Positions 52,762 to 61,645 are shown, numbered from the stretch's first letter. The stretch: 64,000 nt of DNA from Bradyrhizobium nitroreducens (GCF_002776695.1 NZ_LFJC01000003.1:6983982-7047981), one strand, 5' to 3'. Program-made: numbers and translations. The notes: generated by a model from the sequence alone, not told the origin.

Positions 52762-53084
52762 CAGGTGCCATCTTTCTTTTGCGGGAAATGCTGATCGATC
52801 ATCGCCTCGCTGGCGAAGCCGGCACGGCGAAGGGTATTGCGAAGGGACTGCGAGAAGGAGGTCAGGACCACCGGACGGCCCTGGGCTTCGCCCGTCTTGG
52901 CGGTCGACAGCAGCAGCTGGATCGAAGTCACGTCGGCCTTGTCGACACTCGAACAGTCGATCTCGAGCCGCTCCTGCCGGCCGAACGCCTCGCGAATGAG
53001 CTCGTAGACATTGCGAATGGCCGCGATGCTGCAATCTGCGGGTAACCGCAACGACCACTTCGGCTCCGTGGGATTGAGCGCCAT
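52761..53084 (-). CDS. STAS-domain protein, first gene of the chemotaxis operon
   Basis: 107 residues from ATG 53084; the frame is open 25 codons upstream. STAS-like fold: RLPADCSIAAIRNVYELIRE, RLEIDCSSVDKADVTSIQLL (the D-S/T-S phosphorylation-loop region reads CSSVDKADVTS), RPVVLTSFSQSLRNTLRRAG. STAS proteins act as anti-anti-sigma switches or scaffolds. Here it heads an operon for CheY/CheA, an arrangement seen in some alphaproteobacterial che clusters. The stop overlaps the cheY start. Confidence 0.82.
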   Translation of the reverse strand: MALNPTEPKWSLRLPADCSIAAIRNVYELIREAFGRQERLEIDCSSVDKADVTSIQLLLSTAKTGEAQGRPVVLTSFSQSLRNTLRRAGFASEAMIDQHFPQKKDGT

Positions 53085-53334
53085 CGCGGTATCCGCCTTT
53101 GTAAAAATTCCGATACTCGTTTGACGCGAATCGGGTGAGCAAACCCCTAACGCGGACATCCGTACAACTACGGGTCACATTGTCCTGGAATTCGCGCAGG
53201 CGTGTGCAGGCGTAAACAGCCTGAAATCTCACCCGCGACGTGGTGGCCGACACGGCGCATTTGCTTCACGTTAAACTCGCTCGGGTTATGCGTGGAGTCC
53301 GTGTCTTTGCCAGCGAAGAGAGCCCCGGCCGCCG
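53085..53334. promoter_or_regulatory. Divergent promoter region of the che operon and HD-GYP gene
   Basis: 250 bases with no supported gene. The stretch 53190-53290 carries the most A/T. It lies between the STAS gene (minus) and the HD-GYP response regulator (plus), so it holds promoters for both signalling units. I could not fix the -35/-10 boxes. Confidence 0.4.
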
Positions 53335-54465
53335 ATGCTGACCCAAGCGCTGCTGGTTGACGACAGCCGATCCGTCCTCAACTTCCTGAAACGCCACATC
53401 GAAACCGAAGGTCTGGTCGAAGCCACCACCTTCCTCGATCCCGTGGAGGCGCTGGCCTGCGCACGCGAGCGCGTCTTCGACCTCGTGCTGGTCGACTACG
53501 AGATGCCGCATATGGACGGCATCAGCTTCATCCGCGTCTTTCGTACCTTACCCGGCTGTGCCGACATTCCGATCGCGATGATCACCTCGCGGCAGACCGA
53601 CGACGTCAAGATGGAAGCGCTGCAGGCCGGTGCGACCGATTTCCTGCCCAAGCAGCCGCAAAGCGTCGAGATGACAGTGCGTTTGCGGAACTTGATTCAG
53701 CTCGGTGCAGCCGTGCGCAAGCTCAACGACCGTGCCGCGCATCTGGCCAGCGAAGTCGAGGCCGCGACGCGAAAGCTCGGAGAGCGGGAGGAGGAGATCA
53801 TCCTGCGGCTCGCGCTCGCGGTCGAATTCCGCGACAACGACACGGGCGAGCACACGCTGCGGGTCGCCCGCTACAGCCGCATCATCGCCGAGCAACTCGG
53901 CCTGCCGGCCCGGCTCTGCCGCGACATCTATCTCGCCGCGCCCCTGCACGACGTCGGCAAGGTCGCCATTCCCGACAATATCCTGCTCAAGCCCGGCAAG
54001 CTCACCGACGACGAGATGGCGGTGATCCGGACGCATGCGACGATCGGGGAGCGCATCCTGGCCGATTCCAGCTGCGAGCTGATCCGGCTCGGTGCGCAAA
54101 TTGCCGCAGGCCACCACGAGCGCTGGGACGGCGCGGGCTATCCGAACGGCCTCAGGGCGGATGAAATCCCGGTCGCCGCGCGCGTGGTTGCGGTCGCCGA
54201 CGTGTTCGACGCCCTGACGACACGGCGGCCATATAAGGAGCCGATGCCGCTCGAGGTGGCGCGCAATTACCTGGCCGAAAACAAAGGCCGGCAGTTCGAT
54301 CCAGCCTGCGTCGAGGCCTTTCTGTCGCGCTGGGACGAGGTGATCGAGATCGCCACCGGTCGGCGAACGACGCCCTTTCAAAAAGCGGCGCCCCCTCTCG
54401 CTCCCACTTTGGAGAGTGCAGCGGAGAAACGTCCGGTCGACGACCAGCCGATCCCGGCCGCTTGA
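53335..54465 (+). CDS. Response regulator with HD-GYP domain
   Basis: 376 residues. The N-terminal receiver (1-120) has D9-D10, phospho-acceptor Asp54 in LVLVDYEMPHMDGISF and Lys106. A short coiled linker (130-150) leads to an HD-GYP domain: EHTLRVARYSRIIAE, His205-Asp206 in LHDVGKVAIPD, AAGHHERWDGAGYPNGL (GYP at 268-270) and VADVFDALTTRRPYKEP. HD-GYP enzymes hydrolyse c-di-GMP to GMP. Divergent from the chemotaxis operon, it could be a CheA target. Confidence 0.93.
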   Translation: MLTQALLVDDSRSVLNFLKRHIETEGLVEATTFLDPVEALACARERVFDLVLVDYEMPHMDGISFIRVFRTLPGCADIPIAMITSRQTDDVKMEALQAGATDFLPKQPQSVEMTVRLRNLIQLGAAVRKLNDRAAHLASEVEAATRKLGEREEEIILRLALAVEFRDNDTGEHTLRVARYSRIIAEQLGLPARLCRDIYLAAPLHDVGKVAIPDNILLKPGKLTDDEMAVIRTHATIGERILADSSCELIRLGAQIAAGHHERWDGAGYPNGLRADEIPVAARVVAVADVFDALTTRRPYKEPMPLEVARNYLAENKGRQFDPACVEAFLSRWDEVIEIATGRRTTPFQKAAPPLAPTLESAAEKRPVDDQPIPAA

Positions 54466-54652
54466 CAGCATCCACCCGCCAACACTTTGCCGCGACTTGA
54501 TTTTTCTCCGGTCGCCGATTTGAACCTCTTCCTGATAGAGTGCACCAATATCAAAGAGTGATTCCGGTCACACTTGCCCGGGCGATCCGCTGCTAGGCAT
54601 CGCTCCGGGACGGGGACCGGCAAAGTATCGGTCGAATGGAATGAGAAGACCC

Positions 54653-55321
54653 ATGAGAAGCCTGATCGGCGCTGTCGTCGGCGCGTTGTGTATTGCGGCC
54701 CCCGCCTTGGCAGAGACGCCGGCTGCGATCGTCGAGGATGTGCAAGGCAAGGTCGATGGCGTCGAGTTCATGGACTACGTCGCTGCGGGCAAGATCATCA
54801 AGCTCGGACCGAAGGCCAGCATCACGCTCAGTTATCTCAAATCGTGCCTGCGCGAGACGATCAGCGAAGGCGTCGTGCTCGTCGGCGCCGAGCAAAGCAC
54901 CGTGCAGCTCGGCGACGTCCAGCGTGCCAAGGTGCCCTGTGACACCAAGGCGGCGCAGCTCTCCGAGCGCGAGGCGAACCAGAGTGCGGCAACCACGTTC
55001 CGGACCATGCGGTCCGACACCAAGGCCGCTCCGTCGAAGCTGCCGACGATCTACGGCGTCGCTCCCATCGTCCAGGCCAAGAGCGGCAGCACGCTGGTGA
55101 TCGAACGCACCGACGGCAAGGAGCCCACGATCAGCGTACCGCTCAAGAACGACGTCATGACCCGCGGCAAGTTCTATGATTTCGCCAAGGCCGGGAAGTC
55201 GCTGACCCCGGGCGGCAGCTATCTCGCGAGCATCGGCAGCAAGCGTTACACCTTCCAGGTCGACGCCAGCGCCACCGCCGCGCCGACCCCGATCATCGGC
55301 CGCCTGCTGCGGCTCGAATAA
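54653..55321 (+). CDS. Secreted FecR-like protein paired with a CHASE2 cyclase
   Basis: 222 residues from ATG 54653, preceded by GAGAAG (ATG 54641 is possible). Signal peptide SLIGAVVGALCIAAPALA. The mature start AAIVEDVQGKVDGVEFMDYV, then GKIIKLGPKASITLSYLKSC, has the strand order of a FecR-like domain. Two Cys are in SCLRET and KVPCDTK. The C-terminus has a strand-rich block. Only 20 bases separate it from the adenylate cyclase gene, so it is probably a sensor or partner of the CHASE2 domain in the periplasm. The family call is moderate. Confidence 0.65.
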   Translation: MRSLIGAVVGALCIAAPALAETPAAIVEDVQGKVDGVEFMDYVAAGKIIKLGPKASITLSYLKSCLRETISEGVVLVGAEQSTVQLGDVQRAKVPCDTKAAQLSEREANQSAATTFRTMRSDTKAAPSKLPTIYGVAPIVQAKSGSTLVIERTDGKEPTISVPLKNDVMTRGKFYDFAKAGKSLTPGGSYLASIGSKRYTFQVDASATAAPTPIIGRLLRLE

Positions 55322-55341
55322 GCAGACCTAGCGACGGGGCG

Positions 55342-57492
55342 ATGCGGCGGATCGGGGGACGGGACATCGTTGCAACGATCCTGATTGCGCTCGTTGCGGG
55401 CGCAATCTTCACGTCTCCGCCGCTGCAGACCCTGCAAGGCCTCTCGCTCGACATCCTCACGGCGCTGCGCGGCAAGCTCGTCCGCGATCGCCGCGATCCC
55501 GCGACGTCGCCGGTCGTCGTCGTGGCGATCGACGGGGAGACGTACGAGACCCCACCCTTTCAGGGATCGCCGACGCAAACCTGGACGCGCGAGATCGGCC
55601 GGGTGCTCGCCAGCATCACCGAAGGCGGCGCCAAGGTCATCGGCTTCGACGTCATCTTCAAGAATTCGATCGAGCAGTCGGAGATTCCCTTCGGCGACAC
55701 GTCGTTCGGCGCCCGGCTGAAGGGATTTGACCGGGACTATCTGATCGCGCTCCGGCAAATCTCCGACAGCGGCAAACTGGTGCTCGGCGAAATCCTCAGC
55801 AACGACCATCCGGACGTGCCCTATCGCGCACAGCAGGTGGCCGTGCGCAACACCGTGCGGGCGCTCAATGTTCACACCGACCCTGACGACGTCATCCGGC
55901 GCATGCCGCTGAGCTTTGCCATCGAGGGGCGACCGGTCCCCGCGATGGCGGTCGAGCTCGCCGCCCGCGCGACGGGCGCAAAGCCGGAAATTGCGCCGTC
56001 TGGCGCGACCGGATTGTCCGGCTATGCGATTCCGAGTGCGGTGCCGAATACCGTGACGCTCAACTTCCGGGGACTGGGACGCGACATCCCGACCTACTCC
56101 TTCGTCGATCTGCGCGCCTGCGTCGAAAAGGGGGACCGCGACTTCTTTCGCCGCGCGTTCGACGGCAAGGTCGTGCTGCTTGGCACGATCCTGAATTTCG
56201 AGGACCGCAAGCTCACCTCGATGCGCCTGTCCGGCGGCTATGATGGAACGCCGGCAGAGCGGTGCGCCCTGCCCGCGCCGGCAAGCCCGCCGCAGAAAGC
56301 CCGCAGCGACGTCGCGGGTGTCTTCGTGCACGCCACGGTCGTGCGAAACCTGATCGAGCACGACGCGGTCACCGAGCTCGGCTTTCCGCTGCGCACCATC
56401 CTCACGATCGCGTTTGCCGCGATCATCGTCTGCGCGGCCTGCGCCTTCGCGCCGACCACCGCCGCGATCGTCTGGCTCGCATCGACCGCCGTCTATGCGG
56501 CGATTGCCGTCGCTGCCTTCGTCCACGCCCTGGCACTGCCGCTGACCGAGCCGACGCTCGCCAGCCTTGCGGCACTCGCCTCGATGATCGGCTACCGCTT
56601 CGTGCTGGCCGACCGCGACGAGCGCTTCCTGCGCAAGAGCTTTGCCCTCTACCTCGCGCCCGAGGTCATCGAGACCATGGTCGCCTCCGGCAAGATGCCC
56701 GCGCTCGGCGGCGAGATGCGCAACGTCACCATGTTCTTCTCCGACCTCAGCGGCTTCTCGTCCATTGCCGAGACCATGACGCCGGGCGAGCTGGTGACGC
56801 TGATGAACGAATATCTGTCCGCCATGACCGACATCATCGAAAGTCATGGCGGCTATGTCGACAAATATATCGGCGACTCCATCGTCGCGATGTTCGGCGC
56901 ACCGGCCGACGATCCCGCCCACGCACGCAACGCGGTTCGCGCCGCGCTGAAATGCCACGACAAGCTGGCGGAGCTCAATGCCGATCACCCCGCCTTCGCC
57001 GGCCATCGTCTGTCGCACCGCATCGGGCTGAACAGCGGCGAAGCCGTGGTCGGCAATATCGGCTCGCGCCGCCGCTTCAACTACACCGTGATGAGCGACA
57101 CCGTGAACGTCGCCTCGCGGCTCGAGGGCGCCAACAAATATTACGGCACCGCGATCATGGCATCGGAATCCACGATGGCGCAGACCGGCGATGCCTTCGC
57201 CTGGCGCGAGCTCGACGCGATCAGGGTGCTCGGCCGCGGCGAGGCGGTCAGGGTGTTCGAGCCGCTGGCGGAGAAAGGCGCGGAGAGCGCCGATCAGGCA
57301 AAGGCGGCTGCAGCCTATGCGGAGGGGCTCGCCCGCTGGCGCGCGCGGGATTATGCGAAGGCAGCGGATGCCTTCGGCCAGATGGCGGACGTCGATCCGG
57401 CGTCGGCTCTGTTTGCGAAGCGCGCACGTGCGCTCGCTGCAAATCCCCCGCCCCCGGACTGGACACCGGTCAATACGCTGGAAGGGAAGTAA
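55342..57492 (+). CDS. CHASE2-domain adenylate/guanylate cyclase
   Basis: 716 residues. TM1 (about 9-28), a periplasmic CHASE2 domain (about 40-330: VVVVAIDGETYETPPFQG, GGAKVIGFDVIFKNS, RDIPTYSFVDLRACVE), three membrane helices (about 350-430), then a class III cyclase domain (about 455-600). Metal-binding Asp468 (MFFSDLSGFSS) and Asp512 (YIGDSIVAMFG) are present, with RRRFNYTVMSDTVNVASRLE after them. The catalytic domain looks complete. A C-terminal TPR-like extension follows. Makes cAMP (or cGMP) in response to a periplasmic signal. Confidence 0.92.
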   Translation: MRRIGGRDIVATILIALVAGAIFTSPPLQTLQGLSLDILTALRGKLVRDRRDPATSPVVVVAIDGETYETPPFQGSPTQTWTREIGRVLASITEGGAKVIGFDVIFKNSIEQSEIPFGDTSFGARLKGFDRDYLIALRQISDSGKLVLGEILSNDHPDVPYRAQQVAVRNTVRALNVHTDPDDVIRRMPLSFAIEGRPVPAMAVELAARATGAKPEIAPSGATGLSGYAIPSAVPNTVTLNFRGLGRDIPTYSFVDLRACVEKGDRDFFRRAFDGKVVLLGTILNFEDRKLTSMRLSGGYDGTPAERCALPAPASPPQKARSDVAGVFVHATVVRNLIEHDAVTELGFPLRTILTIAFAAIIVCAACAFAPTTAAIVWLASTAVYAAIAVAAFVHALALPLTEPTLASLAALASMIGYRFVLADRDERFLRKSFALYLAPEVIETMVASGKMPALGGEMRNVTMFFSDLSGFSSIAETMTPGELVTLMNEYLSAMTDIIESHGGYVDKYIGDSIVAMFGAPADDPAHARNAVRAALKCHDKLAELNADHPAFAGHRLSHRIGLNSGEAVVGNIGSRRRFNYTVMSDTVNVASRLEGANKYYGTAIMASESTMAQTGDAFAWRELDAIRVLGRGEAVRVFEPLAEKGAESADQAKAAAAYAEGLARWRARDYAKAADAFGQMADVDPASALFAKRARALAANPPPPDWTPVNTLEGK

Positions 57493-57519
57493 CGGCGCTC
57501 TTACCCTCCCCTGGAGGGG

Positions 57520-58718
57520 CAGGGGAATCGCATGTGGTTTTGAGGGTGGTATTGCGCGGTCCAGCGATATGGATTCTGAAGAGGACTCCCGATTCGGCGT
57601 GGGGGTCCTATGCGCAAGATTCGCAGTATCTTCAGTACGTTGCCCGATCCGCGTGCACCCAACGCACTGCACGACCTGCTGGATCTCATCGTCATCGCGC
57701 TGGCAACGGTGTTGTGCGGAGGACAGGGCGCGACGGATATGGAGGTGTTCGCGTCGTCCAAGGAAAAGCTGTTGCGGCAATTCCTTCGGTTGGAGCACGG
57801 AATCCCCAGTCACGATACGTTCAGCCGGGTCTTCAACGCGCTCGATCCGGGGGCTTTCGAACAAGCCTTCCGAAGCTTTATGGCAGCATTCGCAGAGGCC
57901 AACGGGATCAAGCTCACCGGCGTGGTGGCAGTCGATGGCAAAGCTGTTCGAGGAGCCTACGAACGCGGTCGCAGCGCCACGCCACTGCACATGGTCAATG
58001 TCTTTGCGACCGAAGCCCGCATGGCCCTGGCTGCATGCAAGGCGCCAGGCCGCAACGAGGCCCAAGGTGCCCTGGATGTGCTGCAAATGCTTTCGCTCGA
58101 AGGCTGCATCGTCACTGCCGACGCCCTGCATTGCAATCGTCCCTTCGCCAAGAAGGTGCTCGAGCGTGGCGCCCACTACGTGCTGGCTCTCAAGGAAAAT
58201 CAAAGCAAACTGTTCGCGGAGGTCGAGCGCTGCTTTGCCCGCTCGGGCAAGCGCAGCGTGGCTCAACGACGCGAGCCGAGCACGCACGATCGATGCGAAT
58301 CCCGGCGCGCCACCGTCATGCGCAACATCAGTCTGGGTACGACAAACCGCTTTCCCGGAGTGGCGGCCGTGGCTCGCATCACTTCGCGCCGACGACTGCA
58401 TGGCAAACCCGCCGGCAAGCCGTCCGTGCGATATTACTTGTTGTCCAAATACCTGCCCGCAAGACGATTGTTGCAGGTCGTCCGAGGCCATTGGAGCATC
58501 GAGAATCAGTTGCACTGGGTGCTCGATGTCGTCTTTGGCGAAGACGCTTGCCGAACCAGAAAAAACAACGGCCCCGAGAACTTCGCGATCTTGCGGCGAG
58601 CTGCAATCAATCTCATTCGAGCCCACCCCGCCCGCATCTCCATGCGACAGAAGGTCAAACGAGCAGGCTGGGAAGACGAATTCCTTCTCAGCCTTATCGG
58701 TCACATGCGATAGCCCTG
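57520..58718 (+). mobile_element. ISAs1-family insertion sequence with 10-bp target duplication
   Basis: Terminal inverted repeats: CAGGGGAATCGCATGTG at 57520-57536 and the complement of CACATGCGATAGCCCTG at 58702-58718, differing at two positions. Both sides carry the direct repeat CCTGGAGGGG (57510-57519 and 58719-58728), a 10-bp target duplication of the length usual for ISAs1. One intact transposase gene lies inside. The identical duplications and intact gene point to a recent insertion. Confidence 0.9.
57610..58713 (+). CDS. ISAs1 family transposase
   Basis: 367 residues, full length. N-terminal DDE_Tnp_1-associated part (DPRAPNALHDLLDLIVIALA), then the DDE residues: VAVDGKAVRGAYE (first D), CIVTADALHCNRPFAKKV (second D) and RGHWSIENQLHWVLDVVFGE (E). 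HYVLALKENQSKLFAEVE is also a family block. Lies wholly in the ISAs1 element; the stop is just inside the right inverted repeat. Confidence 0.95.
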   Translation: MRKIRSIFSTLPDPRAPNALHDLLDLIVIALATVLCGGQGATDMEVFASSKEKLLRQFLRLEHGIPSHDTFSRVFNALDPGAFEQAFRSFMAAFAEANGIKLTGVVAVDGKAVRGAYERGRSATPLHMVNVFATEARMALAACKAPGRNEAQGALDVLQMLSLEGCIVTADALHCNRPFAKKVLERGAHYVLALKENQSKLFAEVERCFARSGKRSVAQRREPSTHDRCESRRATVMRNISLGTTNRFPGVAAVARITSRRRLHGKPAGKPSVRYYLLSKYLPARRLLQVVRGHWSIENQLHWVLDVVFGEDACRTRKNNGPENFAILRRAAINLIRAHPARISMRQKVKRAGWEDEFLLSLIGHMR

Positions 58719-58886
58719 CCTGGAGGGGGAGGGTCGGCTCACATTGAGCGCAGCGAAAATGTGAGACGGGGTGGGGTGACAGTCTCTCCTCATCGAACAG
58801 CGGCCGTGTGGAGAGATCACCCCACCCCGCTCGCGCTGCGCGCGATCGACCCTCCCCCTCCAGGGGAGGGTGAAGTGAGCATCACC

Positions 58887-60059
58887 CTAAAACGGCAGTC
58901 CCACATAATTCTCCGCGAGCAGACGCTGCGCCGTCTCCGACGAAAGCAGATAGTCGAGCTCGGTCTGCTGCAGGCGATCCTCGTAGTCGAGCCGGTCGGG
59001 GAAGCGGTGCAAGAGCATCGTCATCCACCAGGAGAAGCGCTGCGCCTTCCAGATCCGCGCCAGCGCCTTGGCGGAATAGCCTTTGAGGCCGGAATCATCG
59101 CCATTCTGATAGTGCGCGAGCAGAGCGTGATAGAGATAGTAGATGTCGGACGCGGCGCTGTTCAGACCACGTGCACCTGTGGGCGGCACGATGTGCGCGG
59201 CATCGCCGGCGAGGAACAGCCGGCCATAGCTCATCGGCTCGGCGACGAAGCTGCGCAGCGGCGCGATGCTCTTCTCGATCGATGGCCCCGTGATCAGGTT
59301 GCCCGCAACATGCTCGGGCAGACGCCGCTTCAGCTCGGCCCAGAACGCATCGTCCGACCAATCCTCGACCTTGTCGGTCAGCGGCACCTGGACGTAGTAG
59401 CGGCTCAGCACCTGCGAGCGCAAAGAACAAAGCGCAAAGCCGCGCTCGTGCTTCACATAGATCAGCTCGGGCGACACCGGCTTGGTGCGCGACAGCACGC
59501 CCAGCCAGCCGAACGGATAGACCTTCTCGTACTCGCGCAAGACGTCCTTCGGGATCGATCTGCGGCTGACGCCGTGGAAGCCGTCGGCGCCGACGATGTA
59601 GTCGCAATCGACGCGGACGGCCTCGCCGTTCGACCGGTAGGTCACGTAGGGCCGGTCCGACGTCAGATCGTGCGGCGTCACGTCCTCCGCATTGTGCACG
59701 ACCTTGCCGCCGAGCCGGTCCCGCGCCTCGTAGAGGTCGCGCGTCAGCTCGGTCTGGCCGTAGACCAGCACCGAATTGCCGCCGGAATGCTTGTGCAGGT
59801 CGATCTTGGACAGCACGCCGTCATGGGCGATCTCGAACCCGGTGTGAATCTCACCCTCGCGGTCCATCCGCTCGCCGCACTGCGCCTCGCGCATCAGCTT
59901 GGCGAAGCCGTGCTCGAGCACGCCGGCGCGGATGCGGGCGAGCACGTGATCGCGGCTGTACTTTTCCAGCACGATCGTGTCGATGCCCTTGAGGTGCAGG
60001 AGCTGGGACAACAACAGCCCGGACGGCCCGCCGCCGATGATACAGACCTGAACTTTCAT
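58887..60059 (-). CDS. pobA: 4-Hydroxybenzoate 3-monooxygenase
   Basis: 390 residues, as for PobA. The FAD- and NADPH-dependent flavoprotein hydroxylates 4-hydroxybenzoate to protocatechuate. Visible: the FAD dinucleotide motif VQVCIIGGGPSGLLLSQLLH (GxGxxG at 9-14), LARIRAGVLEHG, the DG motif CDYIVGADGFHGVSRR and the GD motif RLFLAGDAAHIVPPTGARGL. Divergent from the AraC regulator gene. Its product is the substrate of PcaGH encoded 1 kb downstream. Confidence 0.96.
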   Translation of the reverse strand: MKVQVCIIGGGPSGLLLSQLLHLKGIDTIVLEKYSRDHVLARIRAGVLEHGFAKLMREAQCGERMDREGEIHTGFEIAHDGVLSKIDLHKHSGGNSVLVYGQTELTRDLYEARDRLGGKVVHNAEDVTPHDLTSDRPYVTYRSNGEAVRVDCDYIVGADGFHGVSRRSIPKDVLREYEKVYPFGWLGVLSRTKPVSPELIYVKHERGFALCSLRSQVLSRYYVQVPLTDKVEDWSDDAFWAELKRRLPEHVAGNLITGPSIEKSIAPLRSFVAEPMSYGRLFLAGDAAHIVPPTGARGLNSAASDIYYLYHALLAHYQNGDDSGLKGYSAKALARIWKAQRFSWWMTMLLHRFPDRLDYEDRLQQTELDYLLSSETAQRLLAENYVGLPF

Positions 60060-60145
60060 TTTTGCGTCCTCCCGTCGGCACTTTTTTGCAGATTTGATGC
60101 CGCAGACCGATGGAGGGTTTCGCCATTGTCTTGTACTATTCGAAC
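60060..60145. promoter_or_regulatory. pobA-pobR divergent control region
   Basis: 86 bases between pobA (minus) and the AraC-type gene (plus). TTGTCTTGTACTATTCG lies just before the chosen regulator ATG and has a TACTAT -10-like hexamer. The divergent layout suggests that the regulator controls pobA from here. No exact operator could be defined. Confidence 0.4.
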
Positions 60146-61009
60146 ATGAGAAGCGCAGCCCCCGCGATCCGGATCTACAATCTGTTCGGCGAGTCCGGCG
60201 ATCTGCCCGACGTCGTGCATTGCGAGACCATCGCGTCCCGCTCGGTGCTGCACGACTGGACCCTGGCCGTGCATCGCCATGCCCGGCTGCACCAGGTGCT
60301 GCTGATCGAGCGCGGCGGCGGCGAGGCGACGCTGGATGGACGCGTGGTGCCGCTGAAGCCGATGCAGGTCGTCAACGTGCCCGTCGGCCACGTCCACGGC
60401 TTCCGCTTCGAGCCCGACACGCAAGGGTGGGTGCTGACCATCGCCGCGGAAATCCTGGACGAGGCGCTGCTCGCCGCCGAGGGCCTGCGCGGTGCGCTGT
60501 CGCGCTCGGCCGTGGTGCGCGGCACACCGCAGATCCGCGCCACCATGAAGCAGATCTTCGCCGAACACGCCGCGCGCGATTTCGGCCGCGCCCATGTGCT
60601 GCGCGCGTTGTCCTCCGCCATGATCGGGCTGGTGGCACGCGCGCTCACGAGCGAGAGCGGCGGCAACGGCACGGTCGAGTCCAGCCTGTTCCGCCGCTTC
60701 GAGGCGCTGCTGGAGCAGCACCATCTGGAACGCTGGAGCGTCGCCGACTACGCCGAGGCGCTGGCCGTGACCCCGACGCATCTCAACCGGATCACACGGG
60801 CCGCGACCGGCGACACCGCCTCGCACCTCATCCTCAACCGGATGATCCGCGAGGCGCGGCGCAACCTCGTCTACACCAATTTGCCGATCTCGACGATCGC
60901 CTACACACTCGGCTTCGAGGACCCCGCTTATTTCAGCCGCGTCTATGCCGCAGCCACGGGCGTGTCACCGCGCGCCTTCCGCGCGCAGCTCCATGGCGAA
61001 GAGGCCTAG
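60146..61009 (+). CDS. AraC-family activator of pobA (PobR-like)
   Basis: 287 residues from ATG 60146; an ATG at 60110 would add 12 residues and overlap the control region. The N-terminal cupin-like sensor (about 30-110: WTLAVHRHARLHQVLLIERG, QVVNVPVGHVHGFRFEPD) is followed by a C-terminal double HTH (about 190-285: SVADYAEALAVTPTHLNRIT and STIAYTLGFEDPAYFSRVYA, then TGVSPRAFRAQL). Divergent from pobA, hence probably its 4-hydroxybenzoate-responsive activator. Ends 5 bases from convergent pcaG. Confidence 0.88.
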   Translation: MRSAAPAIRIYNLFGESGDLPDVVHCETIASRSVLHDWTLAVHRHARLHQVLLIERGGGEATLDGRVVPLKPMQVVNVPVGHVHGFRFEPDTQGWVLTIAAEILDEALLAAEGLRGALSRSAVVRGTPQIRATMKQIFAEHAARDFGRAHVLRALSSAMIGLVARALTSESGGNGTVESSLFRRFEALLEQHHLERWSVADYAEALAVTPTHLNRITRAATGDTASHLILNRMIREARRNLVYTNLPISTIAYTLGFEDPAYFSRVYAAATGVSPRAFRAQLHGEEA

Positions 61010-61014
61010 ACGCC

Positions 61015-61641
61015 TCACACGTCGAAGAACACCGTCTCCTCGGGCCCCTGCAAATTGATCGTGAAGGCATACACGACCTTGCCGGCGCGCTCGCCGCGCT
61101 TGGCGATCAGCGTCCCGCGCCGGGACGGCTGCTCGATCAAATTGAGCACGGGGTCGGCGGCGTTGGCGGCTTCCTCATCGGAGAAATAGAGCCGCGTATT
61201 GAGGCCGATGTTGATGCCGCGCGCGACGATCCAGACGTTGATGTGCGGCGCGCATGTCCGGCCAGCTCTGTCGGTGATCGCGCCCGGCTTGATGGTCTCG
61301 AAGGTCACGAGACCGCTCTCGAAGTCGGAGCCGGCGCGGCCCCAGCCGCGAAACTCCTGCTCCAGCGCGCCGGCCGAACGATCGGCCGGGTGATTGTAGC
61401 GACCCGCCGCATTGGCCTGCCAGATCTCCAGCAGCACGTCGCGCAGCGGCGTGCCGGTGCCGTCGAGCACCTTGCCTTCCAGCGTGATGCGCTCGCCCTC
61501 GGTATTCGGCGTCACCAGCACGTTGGAAAAATTCTTCTCGAAGATGTCGAAGCCCGCCATCGCCGGGATCAGGCCGATATGGACATAGGGGCCGGCGGTC
61601 TGCGACGCCGTTTCCTTGAGATAGTTGAGCGGCTGCGGCAT
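61015..61641 (-). CDS. pcaG: Protocatechuate 3,4-dioxygenase alpha subunit
   Basis: 208 residues from ATG 61641. With PcaH it forms the iron(III) intradiol dioxygenase that opens protocatechuate to beta-carboxy-cis,cis-muconate. Family blocks: LKETASQTAGPYVHIGLIP, VLLEIWQANAAGRYNHPADR, FETIKPGAITDRAGRTCAPH, INVWIVARGINIGLNTRLYF. The alpha subunit lacks the iron ligands, which sit in PcaH. Starts 4 bases after pcaH. Confidence 0.95.
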   Translation of the reverse strand: MPQPLNYLKETASQTAGPYVHIGLIPAMAGFDIFEKNFSNVLVTPNTEGERITLEGKVLDGTGTPLRDVLLEIWQANAAGRYNHPADRSAGALEQEFRGWGRAGSDFESGLVTFETIKPGAITDRAGRTCAPHINVWIVARGINIGLNTRLYFSDEEAANAADPVLNLIEQPSRRGTLIAKRGERAGKVVYAFTINLQGPEETVFFDV

Positions 61642-61645
61642 GGGT

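Larger units (their letters stand above)
57503..58880. repeat. Large inverted repeat (palindromic element) split by ISAs1
   Basis: The left arm (57503-57519 plus 58719-58780, rejoined after removing the IS and one target copy) and the right arm (58812-58875, inverted) share ACCCTCCCCTGGAGGGG, GAGGGTCG, GCGCAGCG and CGGGGTGGGGTGA. Inside the left arm, CTCACATT (58738-58745) and AATGTGAG (58758-58765) form a second stem. The element lies between the convergent cyclase and pobA genes and would fold into a long hairpin, perhaps a terminator. Confidence 0.75.

Noticed and set aside
55246..58704. 1152-codon minus-strand ORF opposite the cyclase and ISAs1 transposase
   Set aside because: Antisense shadow of high-GC coding sequence with no domain signature.
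56262..60149. 1295-codon plus-strand ORF across the cyclase, ISAs1 and pobA
   Set aside because: It runs in the wrong frame through three well-supported genes; its Arg/Ala-rich composition is typical of a GC-rich shadow frame.
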